Of a stretch of 64,000 nt of DNA, positions 1 to 10,260 are shown piece after piece. Location of the stretch: the NCBI GenBank assembly GCA_019745195.1, contig JAIETL010000050.1:1-64000 (forward strand), given 5' to 3'. The first letter of the stretch is position 1. Each line of letters starts with the position of its first letter. The notes under the pieces were generated by a model. It ran no database searches and was not told where the DNA came from. It was given only the letters and a program-made list of their open reading frames with translations. This stretch comes from Beijerinckiaceae bacterium. GTDB lineage: Bacteria > Pseudomonadota > Alphaproteobacteria > Rhizobiales > Beijerinckiaceae. Made by a program: the position numbers and the translations under genes.

Positions 1-1014
1 TTGAGGGATGGCCATCACGGCTATACGCCCGCCAACGGCATCCTGCCGCTGCGCGAGGCGGTCGCGGCCGACCTGCATAAGCGGTTTTCGGTCGAGGTCT
101 CGCCCGAGAGCGTGATGATCGTGCCCGGCGGCAAGGTCACCATGTTCATGGCGATCCTGATGTTCGGCGAGCCCGGCGCCGAAATCCTCTACCCCGATCC
201 CGGTTTCCCGATCTATCGCTCGATGATCGAGTATACCGGTGCGACGCCCGTCCCTGTGCCGATCCGGGAGGAGAACGGCTTTGCGTTCTCAGCCGATGAG
301 ACGCTGTCGCTGATCACGCCGAAGACGCGGCTGCTGATCGTCAACTCGCCGGCCAATCCGACCGGCGGCGTCACGCCCAAGGCCGAGGTCGACAAGCTCG
401 TCGCCGGGCTGGCGAAGTTCCCCGACGTTGCGATCATGTCCGACGAGATCTACGACCAGATGCTCTATGACGGCGAAAAGCATGTCTGCCTGCTGAGCTA
501 TCCCGAAATCCGCGACCGGCTGATCCTGCTCAATGGCTGGTCGAAGACCTATGCCATGACCGGCTGGCGCATGGGCTTCTCGGTCTGGCCGAAGCCGCTC
601 TACGAGAATGCGCGCAAGCTCGCGGTCAATTCGCATTCCTGCGTCAACGCGCCGGCGCAGTGGGCGGGGCTTGCGGCCCTGACCGGCCCGCAGGACGCGG
701 TCGCGATGATGCTGGCCGAGTTCGACCGTCGCCGGCAGGCGGTGGTGAAGGGGCTGAACGGCCTGCCCGGTGTCTCCTGCATCGTGCCCAAGGGCGCGTT
801 CTACGCCTTCCCGAACGTCTCGCAGACCGGCTGGAAGGCCAAGAAGCTGGCCTCGGCCCTGCTGGAGGATGCCGGCGTCGCCACCATCGGCGGCCCCGAT
901 TTCGGCGTCCATGGCGAGGGCTATATCAGGCTGTCCTACGCCAATTCGCTGCCGAACATCGAGCGCGCGCTGGAGCGGATGGGCGCGTTCCTGGCGAAGG
1001 CCAAGGCCGCGTAA
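1..1014 (+). CDS. PLP-dependent aminotransferase, class I/II (5' end outside window)
   Basis: Fold-type I aminotransferase of the aspartate/aromatic group, which moves an amino group between an amino acid and a 2-oxo acid in the cytoplasm. Visible motifs are NSPANPTGG near residue 115, SDEIYDQ near 147 and SKTYAMTGWRMGF, where K182 is the likely pyridoxal-phosphate lysine. Family members are about 390-400 residues and only 337 are seen here. The reading frame is open at base 1, so roughly the first 55-60 residues lie upstream and the TTG at base 1 is probably an internal leucine codon. The substrate cannot be told from the sequence. A minus-strand gene follows convergently. Confidence 0.9.
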   Translation: MRDGHHGYTPANGILPLREAVAADLHKRFSVEVSPESVMIVPGGKVTMFMAILMFGEPGAEILYPDPGFPIYRSMIEYTGATPVPVPIREENGFAFSADETLSLITPKTRLLIVNSPANPTGGVTPKAEVDKLVAGLAKFPDVAIMSDEIYDQMLYDGEKHVCLLSYPEIRDRLILLNGWSKTYAMTGWRMGFSVWPKPLYENARKLAVNSHSCVNAPAQWAGLAALTGPQDAVAMMLAEFDRRRQAVVKGLNGLPGVSCIVPKGAFYAFPNVSQTGWKAKKLASALLEDAGVATIGGPDFGVHGEGYIRLSYANSLPNIERALERMGAFLAKAKAA

Positions 1015-1047
1015 AGGCACGGGCGGCTGTCTTCGCCGTGGTGGGTT

Positions 1048-1923
1048 TCAAGCCGCGATCGCCTCGGCGAGCGCCACCACGCGCGTGGCCATCTCGGCAT
1101 GCAGCCGCTCGACCATGCGGCCGTCGAGCTGGATCGCGCCCTTGCCGGCGTTCTCCGGCTCGTCGAAGGCCGCGATGATGGCGCGCGCCCGCGTCAGTTC
1201 CGCATCGTCGGGCGCGAAGACGGTGTTGGCGGCCGCCACCTGCGAGGGGTGGATCAGCGTCTTGCCGTCGAAGCCGAGATCGCGGCCCTGCTCGCATTCG
1301 GCGAGAAAGCCGGCTTCGTCCCTGATCTCGTTGTAGACGCCGTCGACGATGTCGATGCCATGAGCGCGGGCGGCCAGGATGGCGCTGGTCAGCCAGGGCA
1401 GCATCGGCGCTCGGCCCGGCACAAATCGGGCCCGAGTCTCTTTGGCGAGGTCGTTGGTGCCCATCACGAAACAAGCGAGACGGCTCGTCGGCGCGCGTGC
1501 CGCCCTCGCGATCTTTTCGACGTCGAGGATGGCGAGCGGGGTTTCGATCATCGCCCAGATTCGGATCGCGGGATCGGCCCAGCGGCTCGTCAGCGTGTGG
1601 CCGATCTCGATCAGCGTCTCAGGGCTCGAGACCTTCGGGATCAGGATGGCGTCGGGTTTGGCGTCGGCTGCGGCGGCGAGATCGGCCGCGAACCAGGGCG
1701 TTCCGAGACCGTTGGTGCGGATGACCAGCTCGCGCCGGCCATAACCGCCGGCCTTGACCGCCGCGCAGACCTGCTCGCGCGCCATCTCCTTGGCGTCGGG
1801 CGCAACCGCGTCCTCCAGATCGAGGATCAGCGCATCGGCTGCGATCTCGCGGGCCTTTTCGAGCGCGCGGGCGTTGGAGCCGGGCATATAGAGGACGCTG
1901 CGGCGCGGACGGATCGGGGTCAT
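1048..1923 (-). CDS. HpcH/HpaI aldolase / CitE-like CoA-ester lyase
   Basis: A 291-residue TIM-barrel protein of the citrate lyase beta-subunit/malyl-CoA lyase family. The Mg-binding LDLEDAV motif is at about 34-40, followed by VIRTNGLGTPW (68-77), LIPKVSSPE (94-102), AMIETPLAILD (124-134) and GKTLIHPSQV (220-229). The ATG at 1921-1923 puts the conserved RRSVLYMPGSN near the N terminus; the open frame extends much further upstream but without conserved sequence. The length fits (3S)-malyl-CoA thioesterase or a beta-methylmalyl-CoA lyase relative. A role in the ethylmalonyl-CoA pathway is inference, supported weakly by the mesaconyl-CoA hydratase near 56 kb. Confidence 0.85.
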   Translation of the reverse strand: MTPIRPRRSVLYMPGSNARALEKAREIAADALILDLEDAVAPDAKEMAREQVCAAVKAGGYGRRELVIRTNGLGTPWFAADLAAAADAKPDAILIPKVSSPETLIEIGHTLTSRWADPAIRIWAMIETPLAILDVEKIARAARAPTSRLACFVMGTNDLAKETRARFVPGRAPMLPWLTSAILAARAHGIDIVDGVYNEIRDEAGFLAECEQGRDLGFDGKTLIHPSQVAAANTVFAPDDAELTRARAIIAAFDEPENAGKGAIQLDGRMVERLHAEMATRVVALAEAIAA

Positions 1924-2017
1924 GGCTGTCTCCTGACGGCTCTTCGCTGCACTGCACACTAGACTGACATGCGATGCAACGTCAGTGCTGCGAAAGGCGG
2001 ATGACGGGAGGGATGCG

Positions 2018-3766
2018 ATGGCGTGGGTCGCGGGAGTGGATGGGTGCGAGAGGGGCTGGATCGCGGCATTCAGCGATCCGGAGCTTCGCCATGCGCCGAT
2101 CGTCAAGGTGTTCGGCAGCTTCACCGAAATCCTGGACTGCGCGTATTCGCCAAGCCTTGTCGCAGTCGATATGCCGATTGGCCTTCCAGAGACGATCGAC
2201 GGCGCTGGCCGCGGCCCGGAGCAAGCAGCCAGAAAAGTTCTGGGTCGAAGGGCCTCGTCTGTTTTCAGCATTCCATCTCGTGAGGCGGTTTACGCCGTCA
2301 CGCGCACACTCAACGGAATGGCGGAAATAAAGGCTGGCCACGATCGCGCAGGCGACGTTGCAAGCCGCACATCGACCCCCAGCAAGCGTTGCACGAGACA
2401 AGCCTTCATGATTTTCCCGAAGATCAGGGAGATTGATAGCCTGCTCAGAGACCGCCCCGAACTGCGATTGCGCGTCAGGGAAGTCCATCCCGAGATCGCC
2501 TTCTGGACGATGAATGACGAAAAGCCGCTCGGCTTCGGCAAAAAGGCTGTCGCTGGTGGAGAAGAGCGTGCAGCCTTGCTCGCGTTGCAGGGCATTCCGC
2601 AGGCAACCCTGTGTCTAGCAGCACCTGAAGGAGCCAAACGAGACGATATGCTCGACGCGCTGGCCGGGTTGGTCGTCGCCAGACACATTGCGGCTGGACG
2701 AGAACGGTCCTTCCCGAGCGAGCCTGAACGCGATAGCCACGGCATTCCGATCGCGATCTGGACCTTTCCGCCAGCGCGCTCGCCTGCCCAGGAATCCGCC
2801 GAGGACACGCCCATGACCGACCGCCCCGTTCCGCGCGCCATGATCGAGGCCGCCGCCCAGCGCATCGCCGGCCATGCCCGGGTCACGCCGGTGATGCAGC
2901 TGGGGACGGGCGCGTTCGGCAGCGCCGCCGACATCTCGCTGAAGCTCGAAGCCTTACAGCATGCCGGCTCCTTCAAGACGCGCGGCGCGTTCAACAACCT
3001 GCTCTCGCTGCCGGTGCCGGCCGCCGGCGTCTCGGCGGCGTCCGGCGGCAATCACGGCGCGGCGGTGGCCTATGCCGCCCGCGAACGCGGCGTGAAGGCG
3101 ACGATCTTCGTCCCCGAGATCTCGCCCGCCGCCAAGATCGAGGCGATCAGGCGTTTCGGGGCCGATGTCAGGATCGGCGGCGCGCAATATGACGACGCGC
3201 AGGCCGCCTGCGACGCCTTCGTGGCGGAGACCGGCGCGCTGAAAATCCACCCCTTCGCGGCGAAGGAAACCATCGCCGGCCAGGGTACGCTCGGGCGCGA
3301 ATGGGATTTGCAGGAGCCGGACCTCGATACCGTGCTGGTCGCGGTCGGCGGCGGCGGGCTGATCTCCGGGATCGCCGCCTGGTTCGCCGGCTCCAAGGTC
3401 AAGGTCGTCGGCGTCGAACCCGAGCATTCCCGCGCCCTGCAGGCGGCGCTGGAGGCGAAAGGCCCGGTCGAGGTCACGGTCAAATCCGTCGCCGCCGATT
3501 CGCTGGGCGCGCGCAATGTCGGGCCGCTGGTGCATGAGGTCTGCAAGGACACGGTCGACCATGTCGCGCTGGTCCCTGACGAATGGATCACGAAGGCGCA
3601 AGCCGTGCTCTGGCGCGATTTCCGGCTCGCGGTCGAGCCCGGCGGGGCTGCCGCGCTCGGGGCGCTGCTGTCGGGGGCCTATGCGCCCAGGGCCGGCGAG
3701 CGGCTGGGCGTGCTGATCTGCGGCGCGAATGTCGATCTCGCAACGCTGGGCGCAATCGTCGGCTGA
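2018..3766 (+). CDS. DUF429 protein fused in frame to threonine/serine dehydratase
   Basis: One open frame carries two domains. Residues 1-265 are a DUF429 domain (opening VAGVDGCERGW; VAVDMPIGLPE; VREVHPEIAFW), an uncharacterised family usually found alone. From residue 266 (MTDRPVPRAMIE) follows a complete PLP fold-type II threonine/serine dehydratase with SFKTRGAFNN (PLP lysine about K320), SGGNHGAA and VGGGGLISG. The start ATG at 2018 follows a GGGAGG site; an ATG at 1985 in the same frame is less well placed. The DUF429 part ends with DSHGIPIAIW, where lone DUF429 proteins normally stop, but no stop codon occurs. The dehydratase may also be made separately from the internal ATG at 2813. 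It would deaminate threonine or serine to 2-oxo acids. Confidence 0.8.
   Translation: MAWVAGVDGCERGWIAAFSDPELRHAPIVKVFGSFTEILDCAYSPSLVAVDMPIGLPETIDGAGRGPEQAARKVLGRRASSVFSIPSREAVYAVTRTLNGMAEIKAGHDRAGDVASRTSTPSKRCTRQAFMIFPKIREIDSLLRDRPELRLRVREVHPEIAFWTMNDEKPLGFGKKAVAGGEERAALLALQGIPQATLCLAAPEGAKRDDMLDALAGLVVARHIAAGRERSFPSEPERDSHGIPIAIWTFPPARSPAQESAEDTPMTDRPVPRAMIEAAAQRIAGHARVTPVMQLGTGAFGSAADISLKLEALQHAGSFKTRGAFNNLLSLPVPAAGVSAASGGNHGAAVAYAARERGVKATIFVPEISPAAKIEAIRRFGADVRIGGAQYDDAQAACDAFVAETGALKIHPFAAKETIAGQGTLGREWDLQEPDLDTVLVAVGGGGLISGIAAWFAGSKVKVVGVEPEHSRALQAALEAKGPVEVTVKSVAADSLGARNVGPLVHEVCKDTVDHVALVPDEWITKAQAVLWRDFRLAVEPGGAAALGALLSGAYAPRAGERLGVLICGANVDLATLGAIVG
2800..2815 (+). promoter_or_regulatory. 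Internal ribosome binding site and ATG inside the fusion
   Basis: GAGGA at 2801-2805 lies about 7 bases before an in-frame ATG at 2813-2815. Starting there gives a 317-residue protein, the normal length for a stand-alone threonine/serine dehydratase. The dehydratase could therefore be translated both as part of the fusion and on its own. Confidence 0.5.
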
Positions 3767-3776
3767 GACGCCGACC

Positions 3777-3844
3777 GGAGACTTCCGTCGCCCGGAGACT
3801 TCCGTTGCGTGGAGACTTCCGTTGCCTGGAGACTTGCGCCTGTG
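3777..3844 (+). repeat. 17-bp tandem repeat, four copies
   Basis: Four head-to-tail units beginning GGAGACTTCCGT start at 3777, 3794, 3811 and 3828, a strict 17-base period. They lie between the dehydratase stop and the zapE start. The second and third units are nearly identical and the fourth is diverged at its end. The period is not a multiple of three, so the array is not coding. Confidence 0.85.
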
Positions 3845-3893
3845 CGGGCGCTCCCGTAACCCGGAAGCCCGTCCCGGCACGCACTCCATTTCC

Positions 3894-5072
3894 ATGTCCG
3901 CCTCGATCACCGACCGCTATGCAGCCCTCGTCGAGACGGGGGCCATCGAACGCGACCCGGCTCAGGTCGCGGTGGTCAAACGGCTGGCGGCGCTGGAGGA
4001 GGCGCTCGCCGCCCGCAGGCTCGCCCGCAAGAGCAGCGCGCTCGGCTGGCTGCTCGGGCGCGGCAAGGCGACGGCCGAGCCGCCGACGGGGCTCTATATC
4101 TGGGGCTCGGTCGGGCGCGGCAAGACCATGCTGATGGACCTGTTCTACGACGCTTCTCCGGTCGAGAAGCGCCGGCGCGTGCATTTCCACGAATTTTTGG
4201 CCGATGTGCATGGCCGCATCCACGCCTATCGCCAGCGCCTCAAGGCCGGCGAGGTCAGGGAGCCGGACCCGATCGCGCCTGTCGCCGCGCAGCTTGCCGA
4301 GGAGGCGAGCCTGCTCTGCTTCGACGAGTTCACGGTCACCGACATCGCCGATGCGATGATCCTCGGGCGGCTGTTCACGGCGCTGTTTTCGGCCGGCGTC
4401 GTCGTGGTCGCGACCTCCAATGTCGAGCCCTCGCGGCTCTATGAGGGCGGGCTGAATCGCGCGCTGTTCCTGCCCTTCATCGATCTCCTGACCGAAAAGG
4501 TCGAGGTGGTGAGGCTCGACGCACGCACCGACTTCCGGCTGGAAAAGCTCGGCGGCGCGCCGACCTATCATGTCCCGGCCGACGCGGCGGCGACCGTCGC
4601 GCTCGACACGGCTTTCAGGCGGCTTTCGGGCGCCGCGCGGGGCCAGCGCGTGACGCTCGACGTCAAGGGCCACGACTTCGTCGTGCCGCAGGGGGCGGGC
4701 GGCGTGGCGCGGGCGTCTTTCGAGGATCTTTGCGCGCAGGCCTATGGCGCGTCGGACTACATCGCGCTCGCCCAGCGCTTCCATACGCTGGTGCTGGACG
4801 GCGTGCCGGCGATGACCCAGGACCGACGCAACGAAGCCAAGCGCTTCATCATCCTGATCGATACGCTCTACGAGCACCATGTAAAGCTCGTCGTCTCGGC
4901 GGAGACCGAGCCGCAGCATCTCTACACCGCGAGCCAGGGCCGCGAAGCCTTCGAGTTCGACCGCACCGTCTCGCGGCTGATCGAGATGCGCTCGCAGGAT
5001 TATCTGGCGCTGCCGCATGGCCGGCCCGATTCCGCCGCCAGCGGCGACAGCGGCGGCCTGGTCGAGACCTGA
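3894..5072 (+). CDS. zapE: ZapE/AFG1-family cell division ATPase
   Basis: A P-loop ATPase of 392 residues from the ZapE (bacterial) / AFG1-LACE1 (mitochondrial) family, linked to Z-ring dynamics at division and to protein quality control. Walker A is GSVGRGKT at about residues 71-78 and Walker B is LLCFDEF. Downstream come TDIADAMILGRLF, the sensor-like TSNVEPSRLYEGG and a conserved C-terminal LIDTLYEHHVKLVVSAE. The ATG at 3894 was chosen because conserved sequence begins just after it; no strong Shine-Dalgarno sequence is visible. In many alphaproteobacteria this gene lies close upstream of mdh, as here, with only a TetR gene between. Confidence 0.9.
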   Translation: MSASITDRYAALVETGAIERDPAQVAVVKRLAALEEALAARRLARKSSALGWLLGRGKATAEPPTGLYIWGSVGRGKTMLMDLFYDASPVEKRRRVHFHEFLADVHGRIHAYRQRLKAGEVREPDPIAPVAAQLAEEASLLCFDEFTVTDIADAMILGRLFTALFSAGVVVVATSNVEPSRLYEGGLNRALFLPFIDLLTEKVEVVRLDARTDFRLEKLGGAPTYHVPADAAATVALDTAFRRLSGAARGQRVTLDVKGHDFVVPQGAGGVARASFEDLCAQAYGASDYIALAQRFHTLVLDGVPAMTQDRRNEAKRFIILIDTLYEHHVKLVVSAETEPQHLYTASQGREAFEFDRTVSRLIEMRSQDYLALPHGRPDSAASGDSGGLVET

Positions 5073-5075
5073 GCC

Positions 5076-5675
5076 ATGGCGCAGCGCGAGCCGAGCGAGA
5101 CCCGCATCCTCTCGGTCGCCAGCGAGCATCTGCGCCAGTTCGGCCTGAAGCGCTTCACCGTCGTGGCGGTGGCCGAAGAGGCGGGCATGACGCATGCCAA
5201 TGTCTATCGCTACTTTCCCTCGCGCGCCGCGCTGGTGGACGCCGTGGTCGATGTCTGGCTCAAGGCCACCGAGCGCCGCCTCGCCGACATCGCCGATGGG
5301 CCGGACCCTGCCAGCGACAAGCTGGAGCGGTTGATCCTGGCGCTGGCCAAGGGCAATCGCGATCTGCTCGTCGATGATCCGCATCTCTTCGCGGCGCTGT
5401 CGCAGGCGGTGGCGAAGCGCCATGCCATCAGCCGGCGCAACAGGACGCGAGTCCGGGCCCTGTTCGAGCGCGTCATCGACGAGGGCATCGCGTCCGGGGC
5501 CTTCGAGCCGCGCGACCGCGACAGGGCGATCGCCTTCGTCATCGACGCCACTCACCGCTTCATTCATCCGGCCGCTCTGGCGCTGGAGGCCGACGTGCCG
5601 CAGGCCTCGGTCGATGCCCGGCTGGCGACGCTGATCCGCGTCGCGCTGCGCGTTCTGGAGGCCGGAATCATCTGA
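5076..5675 (+). CDS. TetR family transcriptional regulator
   Basis: A 199-residue one-component regulator. The N-terminal helix-turn-helix runs from about residue 8 to 55, with FTVVAVAEEAGMTHANVYRYFPSR as the typical TetR recognition helix followed by RAALVDAVVD. The C-terminal ligand domain has no recognisable specificity. It starts 3 bases after the zapE stop, so the two are probably cotranscribed. Whether it acts on the AT-rich region upstream of mdh, which lies directly downstream of it, is unknown. Confidence 0.9.
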   Translation: MAQREPSETRILSVASEHLRQFGLKRFTVVAVAEEAGMTHANVYRYFPSRAALVDAVVDVWLKATERRLADIADGPDPASDKLERLILALAKGNRDLLVDDPHLFAALSQAVAKRHAISRRNRTRVRALFERVIDEGIASGAFEPRDRDRAIAFVIDATHRFIHPAALALEADVPQASVDARLATLIRVALRVLEAGII

Positions 5676-6910
<1,235 letters not shown>

Positions 6911-7024
6911 GATAAGTTCCAGTCGGCGACGGCCGGCCGGCGGGTGTGAGACCGCGCCGGCCTGCCGATCCAACCGCCTGCCCACCGCTGCCTACTGCCG
7001 ATCTTCTTTCAAGGAACCACAGGC

Positions 7025-8221
<1,197 letters not shown>

Positions 8222-8230
8222 TTCGAGATC

Positions 8231-8419
8231 ATGCTCGACGTCCGCCTGAATTCCCTGCCGTTTTTGGTGTTTGTGCTTATATTCTTCTTCTTCACGAGTA
8301 AGCAGAAGAATCATGTTGACCAAGTGATGCTAATGAATCAAGAAATATTGGAAACAAATCGCCAGACTGTGAAAATTCTTGAAGAAATCAAGACGATACT
8401 ACAAAATGGAAAAGCCTGA
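8231..8419 (+). CDS. Small AT-rich membrane-anchored coiled-coil protein, unknown function
   Basis: A 62-residue ORF starting 9 bases after the sucC stop. Residues 9-22 ([14 protein letters not shown]) form one transmembrane segment, followed by a charged, heptad-like helix (residues about 24-58) rich in N, Q, K and E. The base composition is clearly poorer in GC and the codons (ATA, AAA, TTG, AAT) differ from all neighbours, which suggests recent arrival by transfer. I do not recognise the family. Expression would come from the TCA operon transcript. Confidence 0.55.
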   Translation: MLDVRLNSLPFLVFVLIFFFFTSKQKNHVDQVMLMNQEILETNRQTVKILEEIKTILQNGKA

Positions 8420-8421
8420 CA

Positions 8422-8460
8422 TCCATCCTGATTGATAAGAGCATCAAGGTCATCTGCAAG
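8422..8460 (+). pseudogene. Decayed duplicate of the sucD 5' end
   Basis: 39 bases match the start of the intact sucD (9258-9296) at 34 positions and would encode SILIDKSIKVICK against [13 protein letters not shown]. There is no start codon in place (ACA where sucD has ATG) and similarity stops within a few bases at the right end. Four of the five differences make the remnant less GC-rich or change an amino acid. It marks the original junction of sucC/sucD or a duplication made when the toxin-antitoxin cassette entered. Confidence 0.8.
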
Positions 8461-8486
8461 CAGCCTTCGTGTAGGAATTAGAGAAG

Positions 8487-8831
8487 ATGACAAGGATCAC
8501 GATCGAAATCGACGACCAGATCATGGCGCGCGTGGCGACTGTCGCGCGTTCGCGTCATGCGTCGGTCGAGTCGTTGCTCGCTGAGCACGCCAGTATGATC
8601 GGAAGCCTTGCGCCGATCGAGATCGACAATCCGGCCCATCGTAAGCTGATGTCCAATGTCGTCAGGCCCCCCGGCTATTACGAAACTGCGCGCGAAGAAA
8701 GCTATGACCGGGATCGTCAGCGCGCCGAGATCTACGCCGCGAATAAGAGCCGCCTGCTTCGCCTCATAGACGAGACGGAAGGAGATATGGGCGATCAAGG
8801 CTGGAGCCGGGAGCGGCTTTATGTTCGCTGA
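8487..8831 (+). CDS. Antitoxin, ribbon-helix-helix (CopG-like) type
   Basis: 114 residues. The N terminus (TRITIEIDDQIMARVATVARSR, then ASVESLLAEH) fits a ribbon-helix-helix strand plus two helices. The C-terminal part (from about 50) is charged and probably wraps the toxin. It overlaps the following PIN-domain gene by 11 bases, the normal antitoxin-then-toxin order of VapBC-type modules. It probably binds its own promoter, but as placed it may also be read from the TCA operon promoter. The cassette lies between the sucD remnant and intact sucD. Confidence 0.75.
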   Translation: MTRITIEIDDQIMARVATVARSRHASVESLLAEHASMIGSLAPIEIDNPAHRKLMSNVVRPPGYYETAREESYDRDRQRAEIYAANKSRLLRLIDETEGDMGDQGWSRERLYVR

Positions 8832-9240
8832 CTGTTTCCTCGACACTAACGTGCTGTTCTATGCCGCGCTTGGGCGTTTCACCGAGCCTGGCAAATATGA
8901 ACGCGCGCGCCAGGTGATCGCGGAAACACATTTTGGCCTCTCAGGCCAGGTGATGCAGGAATTCTTCGTCAACGTGACGAGGAAGACCGCCCGTCCGCTG
9001 ACGACGACGAAGGCGCTTGAATGGCTCGACGCACTCGGCGATCGGCCTTTCGTCTCTGTCGATCGCCAACTGGTCGGCGAAGCCGCCGCCGTCGCCGACC
9101 GCTACCAGATCAGCTACTGGGACGCAGCCCTCATCGCCGCCGCCGAGCGGCTTGGCGCGCCCGTCCTCTACACCGAAGACCTCAACCACGATCAGACCTA
9201 CGGGTCGGTCCGCGTCGTGAACCCTTTCCGAGCCAACTGA
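8821..9240 (+). CDS. PIN-domain ribonuclease toxin (VapC-like)
   Basis: A 139-residue PIN-domain protein with the expected acidic metal-binding residues: D8 in CFLDTNVLFYA, E47 in VMQEFF, D101 in SYWDAALIAAA and D120 in LYTEDLN. Members of this family cleave RNA, often tRNA, when their antitoxin is lost. It is the toxin partner of the preceding ribbon-helix-helix protein. The gene ends 14 bases before sucD, so the toxin is embedded in a housekeeping operon. Confidence 0.85.
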   Translation: MFADCFLDTNVLFYAALGRFTEPGKYERARQVIAETHFGLSGQVMQEFFVNVTRKTARPLTTTKALEWLDALGDRPFVSVDRQLVGEAAAVADRYQISYWDAALIAAAERLGAPVLYTEDLNHDQTYGSVRVVNPFRAN

Positions 9241-9254
9241 GCCGAGAACCTTAA

Positions 9255-10139
9255 ATGTCCATCCTGATCGACAAGAACACCAAGGTCATCTGCCAGGGCT
9301 TTACCGGCAAGAACGGCACCTTCCATTCCGAGCAGGCGATCGCCTATGGCACGCAGATGGTCGGCGGCACCTCGCCAGGGAAGGGCGGTTCGCTCCATCT
9401 CGGCCTGCCGGTCTTCGACAGCGTCGTCGAGGCGCGCGACAAGACCGGCGCGACGGCGTCGGTCGTCTATGTCCCGCCTCCGGGCGCGGCCGATGCGATC
9501 TGCGAGGCGATCGACGCCGAAATCCCGCTGATCATCTGCATCACGGAAGGCATCCCGGTGCTCGACATGGTCAAGGTCAAGCGCTCGCTGATCGGCTCGA
9601 AGTCGCGCCTGATCGGGCCCAACTGCCCCGGCGTCGTCACCGCCGGCGAGAGCAAAATCGGGATCATGCCGGCCAACATCTTCAAGCCCGGCTCGGTCGG
9701 CATCGTCTCGCGTTCGGGCACGCTGACCTATGAGGCGGTGTTCCAGACGACGCGCGAGGGGCTGGGCCAGACCACGGCCGTCGGCATCGGCGGCGATCCG
9801 GTCAAGGGCACCGAATTCATCGACATGCTCGAGATGTTCCTCGCCGACGACAAGACCCATTCGATCGTGATGATCGGCGAGATCGGCGGTTCGGCCGAGG
9901 AGGACGCAGCGCAGTTCCTCGCCGACGAGGCGAAGCGCGGCCGCAAGAAGCCGATGGTCGGCTTCATCGCGGGCCGCACTGCCCCTCCCGGCCGCCGCAT
10001 GGGCCATGCCGGCGCGATCATCTCCGGCGGCAAGGGCGGCGCGGAAGACAAGATCGCGGCGATGGAAGCCGCCGGCATCCGGGTCTCGCCCTCGCCGGCG
10101 CGCCTTGGAAAGACCTTGGTGGACGTGTTGAAGGGCTGA
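9255..10139 (+). CDS. sucD: Succinyl-CoA synthetase, alpha subunit
   Basis: 294 residues, intact. It carries the CoA-binding domain ([14 protein letters not shown] near 17-30), [11 protein letters not shown] near 118 and the phospho-histidine loop [12 protein letters not shown] with H251. It pairs with SucC. The start [16 protein letters not shown] is standard for the family, so the functional gene kept its full N terminus despite the insertion. The ribosome site (GAGAACC) is weak and lies in DNA next to the toxin gene, so translation may depend partly on coupling to it. Confidence 0.97.
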   Translation: MSILIDKNTKVICQGFTGKNGTFHSEQAIAYGTQMVGGTSPGKGGSLHLGLPVFDSVVEARDKTGATASVVYVPPPGAADAICEAIDAEIPLIICITEGIPVLDMVKVKRSLIGSKSRLIGPNCPGVVTAGESKIGIMPANIFKPGSVGIVSRSGTLTYEAVFQTTREGLGQTTAVGIGGDPVKGTEFIDMLEMFLADDKTHSIVMIGEIGGSAEEDAAQFLADEAKRGRKKPMVGFIAGRTAPPGRRMGHAGAIISGGKGGAEDKIAAMEAAGIRVSPSPARLGKTLVDVLKG

Positions 10140-10149
10140 AGGTTTCGCC

Positions 10150-10230
10150 CGTCATGGTCGGGCTCGGCCCGACCATCTCGTGACGCGCGAGACTCCCGAC
10201 GAGATGGTCGGCTCAAGGCCGACCATGACG
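10150..10230. repeat. Paired inverted palindromes (REP-like) between sucD and sucA
   Basis: Two 31-base units (10150-10180 and 10200-10230) are inverted copies of each other, and each can fold on its own (ATGGTCGG...CCGACCAT). The long stem would bring together 10150-10180 and 10200-10230 around a 19-base loop. Such structures within an operon can stabilise upstream mRNA or attenuate downstream expression. Confidence 0.85.
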
Positions 10231-10260
10231 GCTAGGCAGGCAGAAAAAGGCAGGACGACC

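Noticed and set aside
1924-2271. N-terminal extension of the CitE-like protein
   Set aside because: The added 116 residues are antisense to the DUF429 gene start and carry no conserved features.
3777-3844. Tandem repeat considered as a CRISPR-like array
   Set aside because: Units are directly adjacent with no spacers, and no cas gene is present.
3588-5567. 659-codon minus-strand frame opposite zapE and the TetR gene
   Set aside because: No motif, no ribosome site and full overlap with two well-supported plus-strand genes.
8422-8460. sucD-like segment as an alternative functional sucD start
   Set aside because: No start codon in place and the frame stops matching after 13 residues, so it cannot produce SucD.
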